14,268 bases of DNA from assembly GCA_035527455.1 (NCBI GenBank), contig DATLAN010000483.1:1-14268 (forward strand). The letters are read 5' to 3'. Below, piece after piece: positions 1 to 7,293 of the stretch. Source of the stretch: DATLAN01 sp035527455. GTDB taxonomy: Bacteria; Planctomycetota; Planctomycetia; Pirellulales; Thermoguttaceae. The notes beneath the pieces were generated by a model that was given only the letters and a program-made list of their open reading frames with translations, did no database searches and was not told the origin of the DNA. The stretch's first letter is position 1, and each line of letters begins with the position of its first letter. A program made the position numbers and the translations under genes.

Positions 1-69
1 TCCGATGCACTAACGGGCAGGGTGGCGCGAAATAGGACGTTGATTCTCGAGGGACGATGCGGTTCCGCG

Positions 70-2964
70 TCAATCCGTGAACCGGACTTCCAACTCGGCC
101 CATTCGTGGGCGCGTAGTTGCACCGCGACCCGATCGTTCTCGATCGTAAGATCGGTCGGGGGTTTGTCGCCGGGGTTGATCTTTTGGGCCGACGCGGGAG
201 GGCGAAACGAACGCAGCCCCAAGCGGACCGCGCGGCCATCGGTTTCCAGGAGCCTGGTGCGGAATCCATGGACACGGCCGTCGACGAGCAAAGGTTCCCA
301 GTGCGTGGCGATCACGTTGCGAACGTCGAGATGGAACAGCCAGCCGGACGGGGTCGGGGGTGACGCCGTTGCCGAGAGCACGGTTCGTGGTGCCAGGAAC
401 TCCAGCGCGCCGTGCATCGGGTGCGGCAGGTCGATGCCCACGCCGAGACGAAAACGCCGGGCCGTCTCGCCGTGGACGATCAACAGCGTGTCGAGCTTCC
501 GCAGGCCGAAACGGCGATGATACGGGAGCCCGCCGGTGAGGATCGTCGTGCGAACCTTGCCCGAGCGAATGTCGAGGAAGTGCGGGGCCTCCAACTGCGC
601 CGCATCGGTCGGCACGTTCGCCAGGTTGACGCTGCGGTAGAGGTTGGCCGTCGCGTCGCCCCAGGCGAATCGGACGGCGTAGTACGAGTGCCATGGATTG
701 CGCGACGGGAGCCGGTCCGTGTCCAACTCGATTTCCAATTCGATCACCCGGCTGCCGCGCCGCACGCGCGTGGTTTGCGTGAAGCCGGCCAGGCGTCGCA
801 CGCTGCGGTCCACCAACCGCCCGCGGGTGACGATCTCGCCGACCATCGGGCCGGGGCACGTTACCCGCACGTCGTCGGCCGTCATGATCGAGTAATGGGC
901 GTCGTCGGCCGTGTCTTTCACTTCCGCGTCGGGCATCCGCAGGGCGATCTGCTGGGCCACCCGGGCTTCGCGGCTGGCGTAATCCTTGATCGAGCGGATG
1001 GCGCCGGTGTGCGGATCGATCGCGACCTCGAAGAAGTCGTTGCGGAGCAGGTTCTCTTCAGCCAGCGGGAGTTCTTCTTTTTTCTTCTTTTTCCCCCACA
1101 GTCGCTTGGGACGCGTCGGCTCCGCTTCTTCCGTCTTCCCCGAGCCGGGTCCCACCCAGGCGAACCCCATGGCCGGGACGTCGACCACGGCGATTTGTCC
1201 TTCGACGGCCCGAACCGGCCCGCTGGGGTCCGGCGGCGGCTGCATGTCGGGTGTTTCCAGCCACAGACGCCGGGAGAAACTCGAAGGATTGATCGCCAGA
1301 TAGCCGCGCGTTTCCGCCGCTCGCCCCGCCCCGGTCAAGACGCGGCCCAATCCGGCGGCCGCATCGTCTAACCCGGCTTGCAGACGCCGGTCCAGGTCGT
1401 CGGGCAACTCGCGGCTGCTATCGGTGTCGACAATAACGGAGCGATCGACTTCTTCGAGCATCTTCGCGGTGGATGAGTCGTCCCCGTCACGGACGCTTGC
1501 CGATGAGCGGCCGGCGACCAAAACGCTTAGCGCATCGAGCGTTTCCAGGGCCTCGGCTACGGCCAGGCGGCGAAAGTACCGGACCCAACGAGAGATCGGA
1601 TCGCTGCGACCGTCGGTGACCGCTTGCTTGAGATACGGGGCGCGGTACTGATCGGCCGAGTACTTCTTCTGCTGCCCGGAGAACGCCGTTTCCCGGAAGT
1701 AGTCGTCGATCGTCCGGAAGGTTCCCAGCACCGGAGAATAGGCGGCGATCCGCCTCAGATCCTCGTACCAACGGCAGCAGTGGCCGGGCCAATGGGCCAA
1801 CACCACGCTGGCCACGTGGTCCAGATCCATCGCGTCGCCCAGGCGCTGGGGCAGGCGAAGGAAGGCGTCGGCCCGGGAAACGTCGAGCGGTACTCGGGCC
1901 AGCGCCTCGATCGTCGTCCCGTCGAGGCCTTCCCACTGCAGGCGGCTCTGATTGCCCGTGGGGAACCGGCCGTCGTCGAGCGTGCCGTGTACCGCGGCGG
2001 TGAATCCGAGCCGTTTGAGGATCTGCGGCAGCACGGGCGAGAGTCCGAACCGGCGGCGTCCGAAGACGAGCGGCCGTACGCCCAGGTGCTCTTGAGCCGC
2101 CCCCAGCCCCTTCAGTATCCCGCGGCGAATGGTCTCAGGCCCCAGCAACGGCAGCTCTGCCTCGGTGAATTCTCCCCCGATGATCGCCGCTTTGCCCTTT
2201 TCAATGGCTTCGACCAGTGCCGCCAGCGTCTCCGGCTCCCGTTGGGCCATCTGGGCGATCGTTTCGCCGGAGATGAGCAGATTGCCGGGCAGCGCATCGG
2301 CGAGTTCGGCCCGAAGATTCTCACCCAGCGTGCTGGGTGCCACGAGCGTCAAATCGAGCAGGTGGGCTTCGACCGGGTAGAAATACTCGCGGCCCTCGTG
2401 AAGCAGATCGAAGGCCAGTTGAATCTTTTCGCGGGCGGCCTGGCCGTCGCCTGCGATCGCCTTCTCGGCCGCCGAGAGCAGGGCCGACTTGAACGACTCC
2501 TCGTCGAGATTGCTCATGTAGCGGAGTTGACGCGTGAGCAACTCGACCTGGAAATAGCAGAACCCCAGGGCCAGAAAATCGGCCACCAGATCGGAGTCGA
2601 GGTCATCCGGATCGGCGTCCCCCGGAGCCGGCTCGAGCAATTCCAGCGCCGCGGCCACCATCCTCGGGCGGTCGGGCAGGTCGGCGAGAACACGGGCGCC
2701 GGCGGCTTCGGCCTTCGGCACCCAGCCGTCGGGGAGCGAGATATCCCCGCACTGGGGGAGAATCATCAGGTACCCGGCGGGTGACGCAGGCGGTTCTGTG
2801 GCCGGAAACCAGGTCGGCACTCGTTGCGCACTCGCCACCAACGAGGGGTGCCACAAAGCGGACCAGGCCGAGAGGACCTGCTCGGCCTCGTCGGCTTTGC
2901 GTTTCAGCGAGAAATCCTCCAAGCTCCGGCACGGGAGCAGGACGCCAAGTCGATCGAACTTCAT
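70..2964 (-). CDS. GH38 (alpha-mannosidase)-like protein, probably catalytically degenerate
   Basis: A 964-residue protein. Several stretches resemble glycoside hydrolase family 38. GGEFTEAELPLLGPETIRRG near residues 263-282 recalls the GG-x-x-x-E/x-GE region. FGLSPVLPQILKRLGF (306-321) matches the FG-x-S-x-x-x-P-Q-I-L motif that follows the nucleophile. WEGLDGT (344-350) matches the W-EG-LDG strand. NDFFEVAIDPHTGAIRSIKD (642-661) matches the start of the C-terminal beta-sandwich. The residue expected to be the catalytic Asp (D-x-FG) is Arg304 (RRRFG), and the N-terminal H-x-H-x-D zinc motif is not clear; the nearest candidate is EAHLLD near 199-204. A lysine-rich linker (KKKKKEE, 625-631) joins the halves. 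No signal peptide is evident. The start at ATG 2964 was chosen because everything upstream in frame (to 3183) is a palindromic repeat; no strong Shine-Dalgarno precedes it. The gene is divergent from the pilM cluster. Function is not established: it may be a pseudoenzyme or a diverged hydrolase. Confidence 0.8.
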   Translation of the reverse strand: MKFDRLGVLLPCRSLEDFSLKRKADEAEQVLSAWSALWHPSLVASAQRVPTWFPATEPPASPAGYLMILPQCGDISLPDGWVPKAEAAGARVLADLPDRPRMVAAALELLEPAPGDADPDDLDSDLVADFLALGFCYFQVELLTRQLRYMSNLDEESFKSALLSAAEKAIAGDGQAAREKIQLAFDLLHEGREYFYPVEAHLLDLTLVAPSTLGENLRAELADALPGNLLISGETIAQMAQREPETLAALVEAIEKGKAAIIGGEFTEAELPLLGPETIRRGILKGLGAAQEHLGVRPLVFGRRRFGLSPVLPQILKRLGFTAAVHGTLDDGRFPTGNQSRLQWEGLDGTTIEALARVPLDVSRADAFLRLPQRLGDAMDLDHVASVVLAHWPGHCCRWYEDLRRIAAYSPVLGTFRTIDDYFRETAFSGQQKKYSADQYRAPYLKQAVTDGRSDPISRWVRYFRRLAVAEALETLDALSVLVAGRSSASVRDGDDSSTAKMLEEVDRSVIVDTDSSRELPDDLDRRLQAGLDDAAAGLGRVLTGAGRAAETRGYLAINPSSFSRRLWLETPDMQPPPDPSGPVRAVEGQIAVVDVPAMGFAWVGPGSGKTEEAEPTRPKRLWGKKKKKEELPLAEENLLRNDFFEVAIDPHTGAIRSIKDYASREARVAQQIALRMPDAEVKDTADDAHYSIMTADDVRVTCPGPMVGEIVTRGRLVDRSVRRLAGFTQTTRVRRGSRVIELEIELDTDRLPSRNPWHSYYAVRFAWGDATANLYRSVNLANVPTDAAQLEAPHFLDIRSGKVRTTILTGGLPYHRRFGLRKLDTLLIVHGETARRFRLGVGIDLPHPMHGALEFLAPRTVLSATASPPTPSGWLFHLDVRNVIATHWEPLLVDGRVHGFRTRLLETDGRAVRLGLRSFRPPASAQKINPGDKPPTDLTIENDRVAVQLRAHEWAELEVRFTD

Positions 2965-2994
2965 ATCAGGCAATGACTTACGGTGTTTTCTTGG

Positions 2995-3168
2995 TTCATC
3001 CGAAATTCGCGTACCTGACGTCTTACCCCTGGGAAGTACGGGTTCCTCTTCTCTATTCCTGGCTGTTTGGAAGTACCGGAAAACGCTGTGTTTCTTCCCG
3101 GAAACTCGTGAACAGAGAAGAGGAACCCGTACTTCTGCCACCTCCACAGTACGCAAATCCCGGATGAA
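2995..3168 (-). repeat. Three-stage nested inverted repeat (long hairpin, MITE/REP-like or RNA element)
   Basis: The outer arms 2995-3015 and 3148-3168 pair over 21 positions, 17 Watson-Crick and 4 A:C on the plus strand. The middle arms 3033-3054 and 3114-3135 are a perfect 22-bp inverted repeat, extended inward by one A:C position (3055/3113) and three pairs (3056-3058/3110-3112). An apical stem, 3076-3084 against 3090-3101 with bulges, closes on the loop GCTGT. Every A:C position in the outer and middle arms becomes a G.U (G.T) pair on the minus strand, so the structure is continuous there. It ends about 30 nt before the GH38-like start codon, so it would lie in that gene's leader if transcription begins upstream. 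It could instead be a non-autonomous mobile palindrome. No transposase is nearby. Confidence 0.8.
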
Positions 3169-3182
3169 GCGCTTTTTTTCCA

Positions 3183-3218
3183 CCCGGGAACCCCGGGCCG
3201 CTCCTTATCGATATCGAT
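3183..3218. other. Two adjacent short palindromes upstream of the pilM promoter
   Basis: CCCGGG occurs twice (3183-3188 and 3192-3197) separated by AAC, forming a 6-bp stem with a 3-nt loop. Ten bases later lies the 12-bp perfect palindrome ATCGATATCGAT (3207-3218). Both lie about 90-125 bp upstream of the -35 box at 3306. They could be regulator-binding sites, but nothing identifies a regulator and they may be chance in GC-rich DNA. Confidence 0.3.
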
Positions 3219-3305
3219 CCAGCCCCCGTGGCCGTTCCTTCACCATAGCCGCTACGGCGCGACAAGTCGAGCACCGATGTCCGTCACCGCAGCGGCGACA
3301 TTTGG

Positions 3306-3333
3306 TTGACAGAACCTGCCTGTTGAAGATAAT
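3306..3333 (+). promoter_or_regulatory. Sigma-70-type promoter for the pilM-pilN gene
   Basis: The -35 box TTGACA (3306-3311) is a perfect consensus. After a 16-bp spacer, GATAAT (3328-3333) matches five of six -10 positions. The predicted transcription start is near 3340, giving a leader of about 138 nt before ATG 3478. It is the only strong promoter-like signal in the window and faces the pilus cluster. Confidence 0.65.
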
Positions 3334-3463
3334 TTGGAGAAGACGAGGTAGGCGGGTCACTCTGCGCTCATTTCTTTGCGGGCCAGTTCGGGCCTTGGGG
3401 CTGCCGCGGACAGAGAACTGCGATAACAACACACGTTCTGTGACGGGTTGGGCAGAAGCCGAC

Positions 3464-3469
3464 AGGGGA
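3464..3469 (+). promoter_or_regulatory. Ribosome binding site fixing the PilM-PilN start
   Basis: AGGGGA lies 8 nt before ATG 3478. This favours 3478 over the in-frame TTG at 3448, which would add ten residues unlike any PilM N-terminus and has no comparable site. Confidence 0.65.
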
Positions 3470-3477
3470 TTTGCACC

Positions 3478-5511
3478 ATGGCCATGACCGGCGCGGTTTG
3501 GGGAATCGATATTGGGCAATGTGCGCTGAAGGCGTTGCGATGCCTGCCACACGAAGACCGCGACGACCGCATCGTCGCCGACGCCTTCGACTACATCGAG
3601 TATCCCAAGATCCTCAGCCAACCCGGCGCCGAACCGGCCGAGTTGATCGGCGACGCACTGACGGAGTTCCTCTCGCGAAACAACCTCAAGGGAGACAAGG
3701 TGGCGATCTCGGTGTCGGGCCAAAGCGGCCTGGCCCGCTTCATCAAGCTGCCGCCGGTGGAATCCAAGAAAATCCCCGACATCGTCCGCTATGAAGCCCG
3801 GCAGCAGATCCCCTTCGACCTGAACGACGTCATCTGGGACTACCAGAGAATGGGAGGCGGCAGCGAAGAAGAGGGTTTCGCGATGGAGACCGAAATCGGT
3901 CTGTTCGCCATGAAACGCGACGCGGTGTTTCGGGCGTTGCAGCCGTTTCAACGGGCCGGGATCGAAGTCGACTTCGTGCAACTGATGCCGCTGACCCTCT
4001 ACAACTTCATGCTCTTCGACCGGCTGGCCGATCTTCCGCCGCCCGAGGAGTACGACCCGGAAAGCCCGCCGGAGTCGGTCGTGGTTCTCTCGATCGGTAC
4101 CGACGCGACCGACCTGGTGGTGACCAACGGCTACCGGGTGTGGCAGCGCAACATCCCCCTGGGCGGCAACCATTTCACCAAGGCGTTGACCCAGGAGTTG
4201 AAACTCACCTTTGCCAAGGCCGAACACCTCAAGCGCAACGCCACCAAGGCCGAGGATCCCAAGGCAATCTTCCAGGCGATGCGTCCCGTGTTCAACGACC
4301 TGTTGACCGAGCTGCAGCGTTCCATCGGCTATTTCACCAGTATCGAGCGCAGGGCCGAGATCTCTCACGTGGTGGCGTTGGGCAATGCCATGAAGCTGCC
4401 GGGATTGCGGCGATACCTCTCGCAGAGCCTGGGGTTCGAGGTGCAGCGACTCGACGAGTTCCGCCGTCTCAGCGGCCACCAGGTGCTCAACGCGCCGGCC
4501 TTCAAGGACAACGCGCTCTGTTTCGGTGCCTGCTACGGACTGGCATTGCAGGGACTGGGGAAGGCCGGACTGCGAACCAACCTGCTGCCGAAAGAAATCA
4601 TCCACGATCGGCTGATCCGCCGGAAGAAGCCCTGGGCCGTGGCCGCGGCCGCCGTGTTGATGCTGGCCTGCACGATCAGTTTCGCCTTCTACTCGCGGGC
4701 GCTGAGCAGCGTCGACGAGGAAACCTGGAAAAACGCCGAAAACCAGGCCATGCAGACCATCGCCCAATCGGAAGACCTGGGCAAGAAGAAAGAAGCGGCC
4801 GAGCAGGAATTCGCCGGCGTCAAAGAAGTGGGCGAGCGGCTGGTGGGCAACGTGGAAAGGCGGATCCTGTGGCTGGAACTGCTGCACGCGATCAATCAGT
4901 GTCTGCCGCCTTATCTCGACGAAGACGGCAATGTGGTCGAAAAAGTAGATCCCTTCCCACATGCCTCTCCCCTCCCCGACCCACCGCCCATCCCCGAACG
5001 CGAGGAACTGCACATCACCAGCCTCGACTGCGAGCAGGTGCCGGACCTGGCGGTATGGTTCGAGTCGGTGCGGTCGGATTATCAGCCGCTGGAAGGGCAG
5101 CCGCCGGTCGCGGACCCGGAGAACCCGGATGCCGAGGGTTCCGTGCCAGGCCCCAGCGGACCGGGTTGGGTGATCACGATCGAGGGCCGTCACTACCACA
5201 ACTTCGCCGACGCGCGGCGGAAACAAGGCCCCGACTTCGTGCGCGACAGCCTCGTCGGAAGACTCTACATGGGGGAGTTCCAACTCCCGACCAGCAAACG
5301 CGTCGGGACGGAACCCGTCGGCGCCGACGAATTGGGGATCGGCTACCCGGTGCTGGTCAAACCGAAAGTGGTGTATACGGAAAAGGAGACCGGCCTGAAA
5401 CGCTTCGACTTCGAGGTCCAGTTCTGCTGGCAGCAGGCCACGCCCAGCGAACGGGAAGAGAGAAGAAAAGAAGAGGAAGCACGCCAAAAAGCCGCCGAGG
5501 ATACGCTTTAG
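3478..5511 (+). CDS. pilM: PilM-PilN fusion: type IV pilus inner-membrane assembly protein
   Basis: A 677-residue protein. Residues 1 to about 362 are an actin-like PilM. They include WGIDIGQCALKAL (8-20, phosphate 1), KLPPVE (90-95), YEARQQIPFDL (105-115), SIGTDATDLVV (205-215, phosphate 2), GGNHFTKAL (229-237) and LGNAMKLPGLRRYL (301-314, adenosine motif). Residues 366-373 read RTNLLPKE, the cytoplasmic N-terminal motif of PilN that normally binds PilM as a separate protein. A transmembrane helix (about 386-405) follows, then a short coiled coil (about 412-460) and a PilN-like periplasmic domain beginning RILWLELLHAINQCLPP (462-478), with Pro-rich inserts near 490-510 and 540-562. PilM alone is usually about 350 residues and PilN about 180-200, so the length fits a fusion plus insertions. 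The end is a charged KEEEARQKAAED tail. It is the first gene of a three-gene run, 40 nt before the next. Confidence 0.92.
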   Translation: MAMTGAVWGIDIGQCALKALRCLPHEDRDDRIVADAFDYIEYPKILSQPGAEPAELIGDALTEFLSRNNLKGDKVAISVSGQSGLARFIKLPPVESKKIPDIVRYEARQQIPFDLNDVIWDYQRMGGGSEEEGFAMETEIGLFAMKRDAVFRALQPFQRAGIEVDFVQLMPLTLYNFMLFDRLADLPPPEEYDPESPPESVVVLSIGTDATDLVVTNGYRVWQRNIPLGGNHFTKALTQELKLTFAKAEHLKRNATKAEDPKAIFQAMRPVFNDLLTELQRSIGYFTSIERRAEISHVVALGNAMKLPGLRRYLSQSLGFEVQRLDEFRRLSGHQVLNAPAFKDNALCFGACYGLALQGLGKAGLRTNLLPKEIIHDRLIRRKKPWAVAAAAVLMLACTISFAFYSRALSSVDEETWKNAENQAMQTIAQSEDLGKKKEAAEQEFAGVKEVGERLVGNVERRILWLELLHAINQCLPPYLDEDGNVVEKVDPFPHASPLPDPPPIPEREELHITSLDCEQVPDLAVWFESVRSDYQPLEGQPPVADPENPDAEGSVPGPSGPGWVITIEGRHYHNFADARRKQGPDFVRDSLVGRLYMGEFQLPTSKRVGTEPVGADELGIGYPVLVKPKVVYTEKETGLKRFDFEVQFCWQQATPSEREERRKEEEARQKAAEDTL

Positions 5512-5551
5512 ATCACCCCATCACATCAACCGTCAGCACGGGAACGGAACC

Positions 5552-7216
5552 ATGGACAAAGAGAAAGTCCTGGAAATATTGAAGAAGTATCATTTCTGGG
5601 TCCTTCTGGGAGTCGTCATCGCAGCGACGCTGGGAATCGGGATGGTTGCCATGTCGAAGACGGGTGCCCAAACGGACGCGAGAATGAAGGTGATCGAAGG
5701 CCGTTTCCGCGGACTGGCCAACATCGCCAGCCGGCCCGACGCCCCCAACGAGGAGTTGATCGCCAACACGCAAAAAGAGACCGAGGATCAAACCGAAATC
5801 GCCTTCGAGGCCTGGTCCGAACTCTACCGAAGGCAGAAGAAGTCGAACCAACTGCCCGAAACCCTGACCCGGGGGTTCAAGGACGCGTTCGAGATCGGCG
5901 ACCTGATTTTCCATTCACTGCCGCAACTGGTCCAGAAGCTCGGCGGCCGCCGCCCCACCGCGGAAGAGTTCGCTGCCTACCACGGCCTGCCGCGAGAGAA
6001 ACTCCCGATCATCCGCACCGTGCTCAGCGACCAGGGCAAGCTCAGCTGGAGTCATCTGATCGAGTATCAGACCTTCATCCGCTACCACTTTCCCACGCTC
6101 TTCAACGAACGGGTCAAGGTCCGCCGCAAGATCGAGGAAGAAGACAACAGCGGCGGCGCAGGCGGCGGAAACGTCCGACCGATGCCGGGACTCCCGCCGG
6201 GCGCATTCAACCCCGGCGGTTCGGAAAAAAAAGAGGTGGAGTGGGAGGGTCTGGTCGATTGGGAAGGCCGCGACGAGATCGTCCAACGTTTCTCGTGGGA
6301 AGAGTTGCCTTCCACCACCAAAGTCCTGCTGGCACAGGAAGACCTTTGGGTCTACGAAGCGCTGCTGAACATCATTATCAACACCAACATGATCGAGACC
6401 GGCGAGGTCGACCCGGACGGCAATAAGGTCACCCGAGAACCGGTGGACCACGAAGAATGTCCGGTCAAGAGGATCGATACCCTGGAGATCGGACGCCAGG
6501 TGGCCGAAACGATCGACCGGAAGGGGACCTCCGTATTCGGTGCCGCGACCGGAGAAGCAGAAGAGGACGCGAAGCCGGCTGCCGCCGCACCCGCCGCTAG
6601 CCGAGGGGGAACGGAGGGGGAGGCTGAAAACCTGGAGGATGCCGATCTGCTGGGAGTCCGCTACGTGGACGACAAGGGCCAACCGTTGGAGGCGGGCGCC
6701 GAGAACCGCTTCCCCCAGTTCAACGTCATGCCCATCCGCATGAAACTCCTGATCGACCAGAGCAAGGTCAGCAAACTCTTGGCCGAGTGCGCCAATTCGA
6801 GCATGCCGGTCGACGTGCGCCGCTTGCGCATTCGGCCGGGCACGGGAAAGGGGCTCGATCTCGGCCCGGCCCGAGGAAGCCGGCCCCCAGGTGCCCACGG
6901 CGGCCTGCCAGGCCCCGGAAGACCGCCTGTGGCCCAATTGATGGGCGGTGGCGGGCAAAGCCGCAGCCCCGACGATGAGACGAACCTCTCGGACATCCCC
7001 ATTGAGATCGAGGGAGTGATCTACATCTACAACCCGCCCACTTTGAAGGATCTGGAGACGGTCGCCACCGCGGAAGAACCGACCGAGCCCACGCCGCCGG
7101 ACGATACGCCCCCGACGACGCCCCCGACGACGCCGCCAACCGTGACACCACCGGCGCCGAGTGGACCTCCGCCCACCGGGCCGACACCAGGGCAACCGCC
7201 GACCGTAAGCGAATAG
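5552..7216 (+). CDS. Single-pass membrane protein of the pilus alignment complex (PilO-like position)
   Basis: A 554-residue protein with a short cytoplasmic N-terminus, one transmembrane helix (about 15-34, FWVLLGVVIAATLGIGMVAM) and a large periplasmic part. Residues 390-428 (ending ECANSSMPVDVRRLRI) followed by IPIEIEGVIYIYNPPTLKDL (482-501) look like the alpha/beta fold of PilO/PilN periplasmic domains, though this rests on pattern only. Low-complexity Gly/Pro/Glu linkers occur at about 199-224, 330-362 and 428-475. The C-terminus (506-554) is a Pro/Thr-rich tail encoded partly by a 12-bp DNA repeat (7106-7137). Canonical PilO is about 200 residues, so this is far larger. The start ATG 5552 lies 40 nt after pilM-pilN with only a weak Shine-Dalgarno. 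No family could be named with confidence; the role is inferred from topology and gene order. Confidence 0.75.
   Translation: MDKEKVLEILKKYHFWVLLGVVIAATLGIGMVAMSKTGAQTDARMKVIEGRFRGLANIASRPDAPNEELIANTQKETEDQTEIAFEAWSELYRRQKKSNQLPETLTRGFKDAFEIGDLIFHSLPQLVQKLGGRRPTAEEFAAYHGLPREKLPIIRTVLSDQGKLSWSHLIEYQTFIRYHFPTLFNERVKVRRKIEEEDNSGGAGGGNVRPMPGLPPGAFNPGGSEKKEVEWEGLVDWEGRDEIVQRFSWEELPSTTKVLLAQEDLWVYEALLNIIINTNMIETGEVDPDGNKVTREPVDHEECPVKRIDTLEIGRQVAETIDRKGTSVFGAATGEAEEDAKPAAAAPAASRGGTEGEAENLEDADLLGVRYVDDKGQPLEAGAENRFPQFNVMPIRMKLLIDQSKVSKLLAECANSSMPVDVRRLRIRPGTGKGLDLGPARGSRPPGAHGGLPGPGRPPVAQLMGGGGQSRSPDDETNLSDIPIEIEGVIYIYNPPTLKDLETVATAEEPTEPTPPDDTPPTTPPTTPPTVTPPAPSGPPPTGPTPGQPPTVSE
7106..7137 (+). repeat. 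12-bp in-frame repeat coding a Thr-Pro tail
   Basis: ACGCCCCCGACG occurs twice head to tail (7106-7117 and 7118-7129), followed by a degenerate partial third copy. It encodes the TPPTTPPTTPPT part of the C-terminal tail of the preceding membrane protein. The in-frame length allows the tail to lengthen or shorten by slippage without a frameshift. Confidence 0.7.
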
Positions 7217-7225
7217 CCGTTCAAG

Positions 7226-7273
7226 GCGCCTCGCCGGGCCGTCCGCTTCCCCGGACCCCCTCGGCCGAGGCGC
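7226..7273 (+). other. Intercistronic hairpin before the third cluster gene
   Basis: GCGCCTCG (7226-7233) pairs perfectly with CGAGGCGC (7266-7273). It continues as CCG/CGG (7234-7236/7262-7264) past one bulged base, and an inner stem GTCCG/CGGAC (7241-7245/7252-7256) nests inside. It fills most of the 77-nt gap and ends 7 nt before the Shine-Dalgarno at 7281. No T-run follows, so it is not an intrinsic terminator. An mRNA-stability or processing role is a guess. Confidence 0.55.
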
Positions 7274-7293
7274 AGGTATTTAGGAGCCATACC

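Larger units (their letters stand above)
2965..3477. other. Divergent intergenic region
   Basis: This 513-bp gap separates the leftward GH38-like gene from the rightward pilM-pilN gene. It holds the 174-nt nested inverted repeat (2995-3168), a T-run (3173-3179), two short palindromes (3183-3197 and 3207-3218), and the promoter at 3306-3333. The remaining roughly 138 bp form the leader of pilM. Reading frames that cross it in both directions are low-quality and look non-coding. Confidence 0.7.

Noticed and set aside
1624..2784. 386-codon plus-strand frame inside the GH38-like gene
   Set aside because: Antisense shadow of a gene with GH38 motifs; no domain or plausible start context.
3165..3180. 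T-run after the nested hairpin as a rightward terminator
   Set aside because: No rightward gene lies to the left that would need terminating, and the structure pairs better on the minus strand.
2965..3183. In-frame 73-residue N-terminal extension of the GH38-like protein
   Set aside because: It is encoded almost wholly by the nested inverted repeat, is rich in Arg/Lys/Glu without fold features, and homology-like sequence begins only after ATG 2964.
3448..3477. TTG start ten codons upstream for pilM-pilN
   Set aside because: No ribosome site at a good distance, while AGGGGA precedes ATG 3478 by 8 nt and PilM proteins begin close to the GIDIG motif.
3205..5487. 760-codon open frame antisense to pilM-pilN
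   Set aside because: It mirrors a real gene's codon bias in GC-rich DNA; the translation is His/Gln/Arg/Gly/Val-rich with no recognisable domain, whereas the plus-strand frame has clear PilM motifs.
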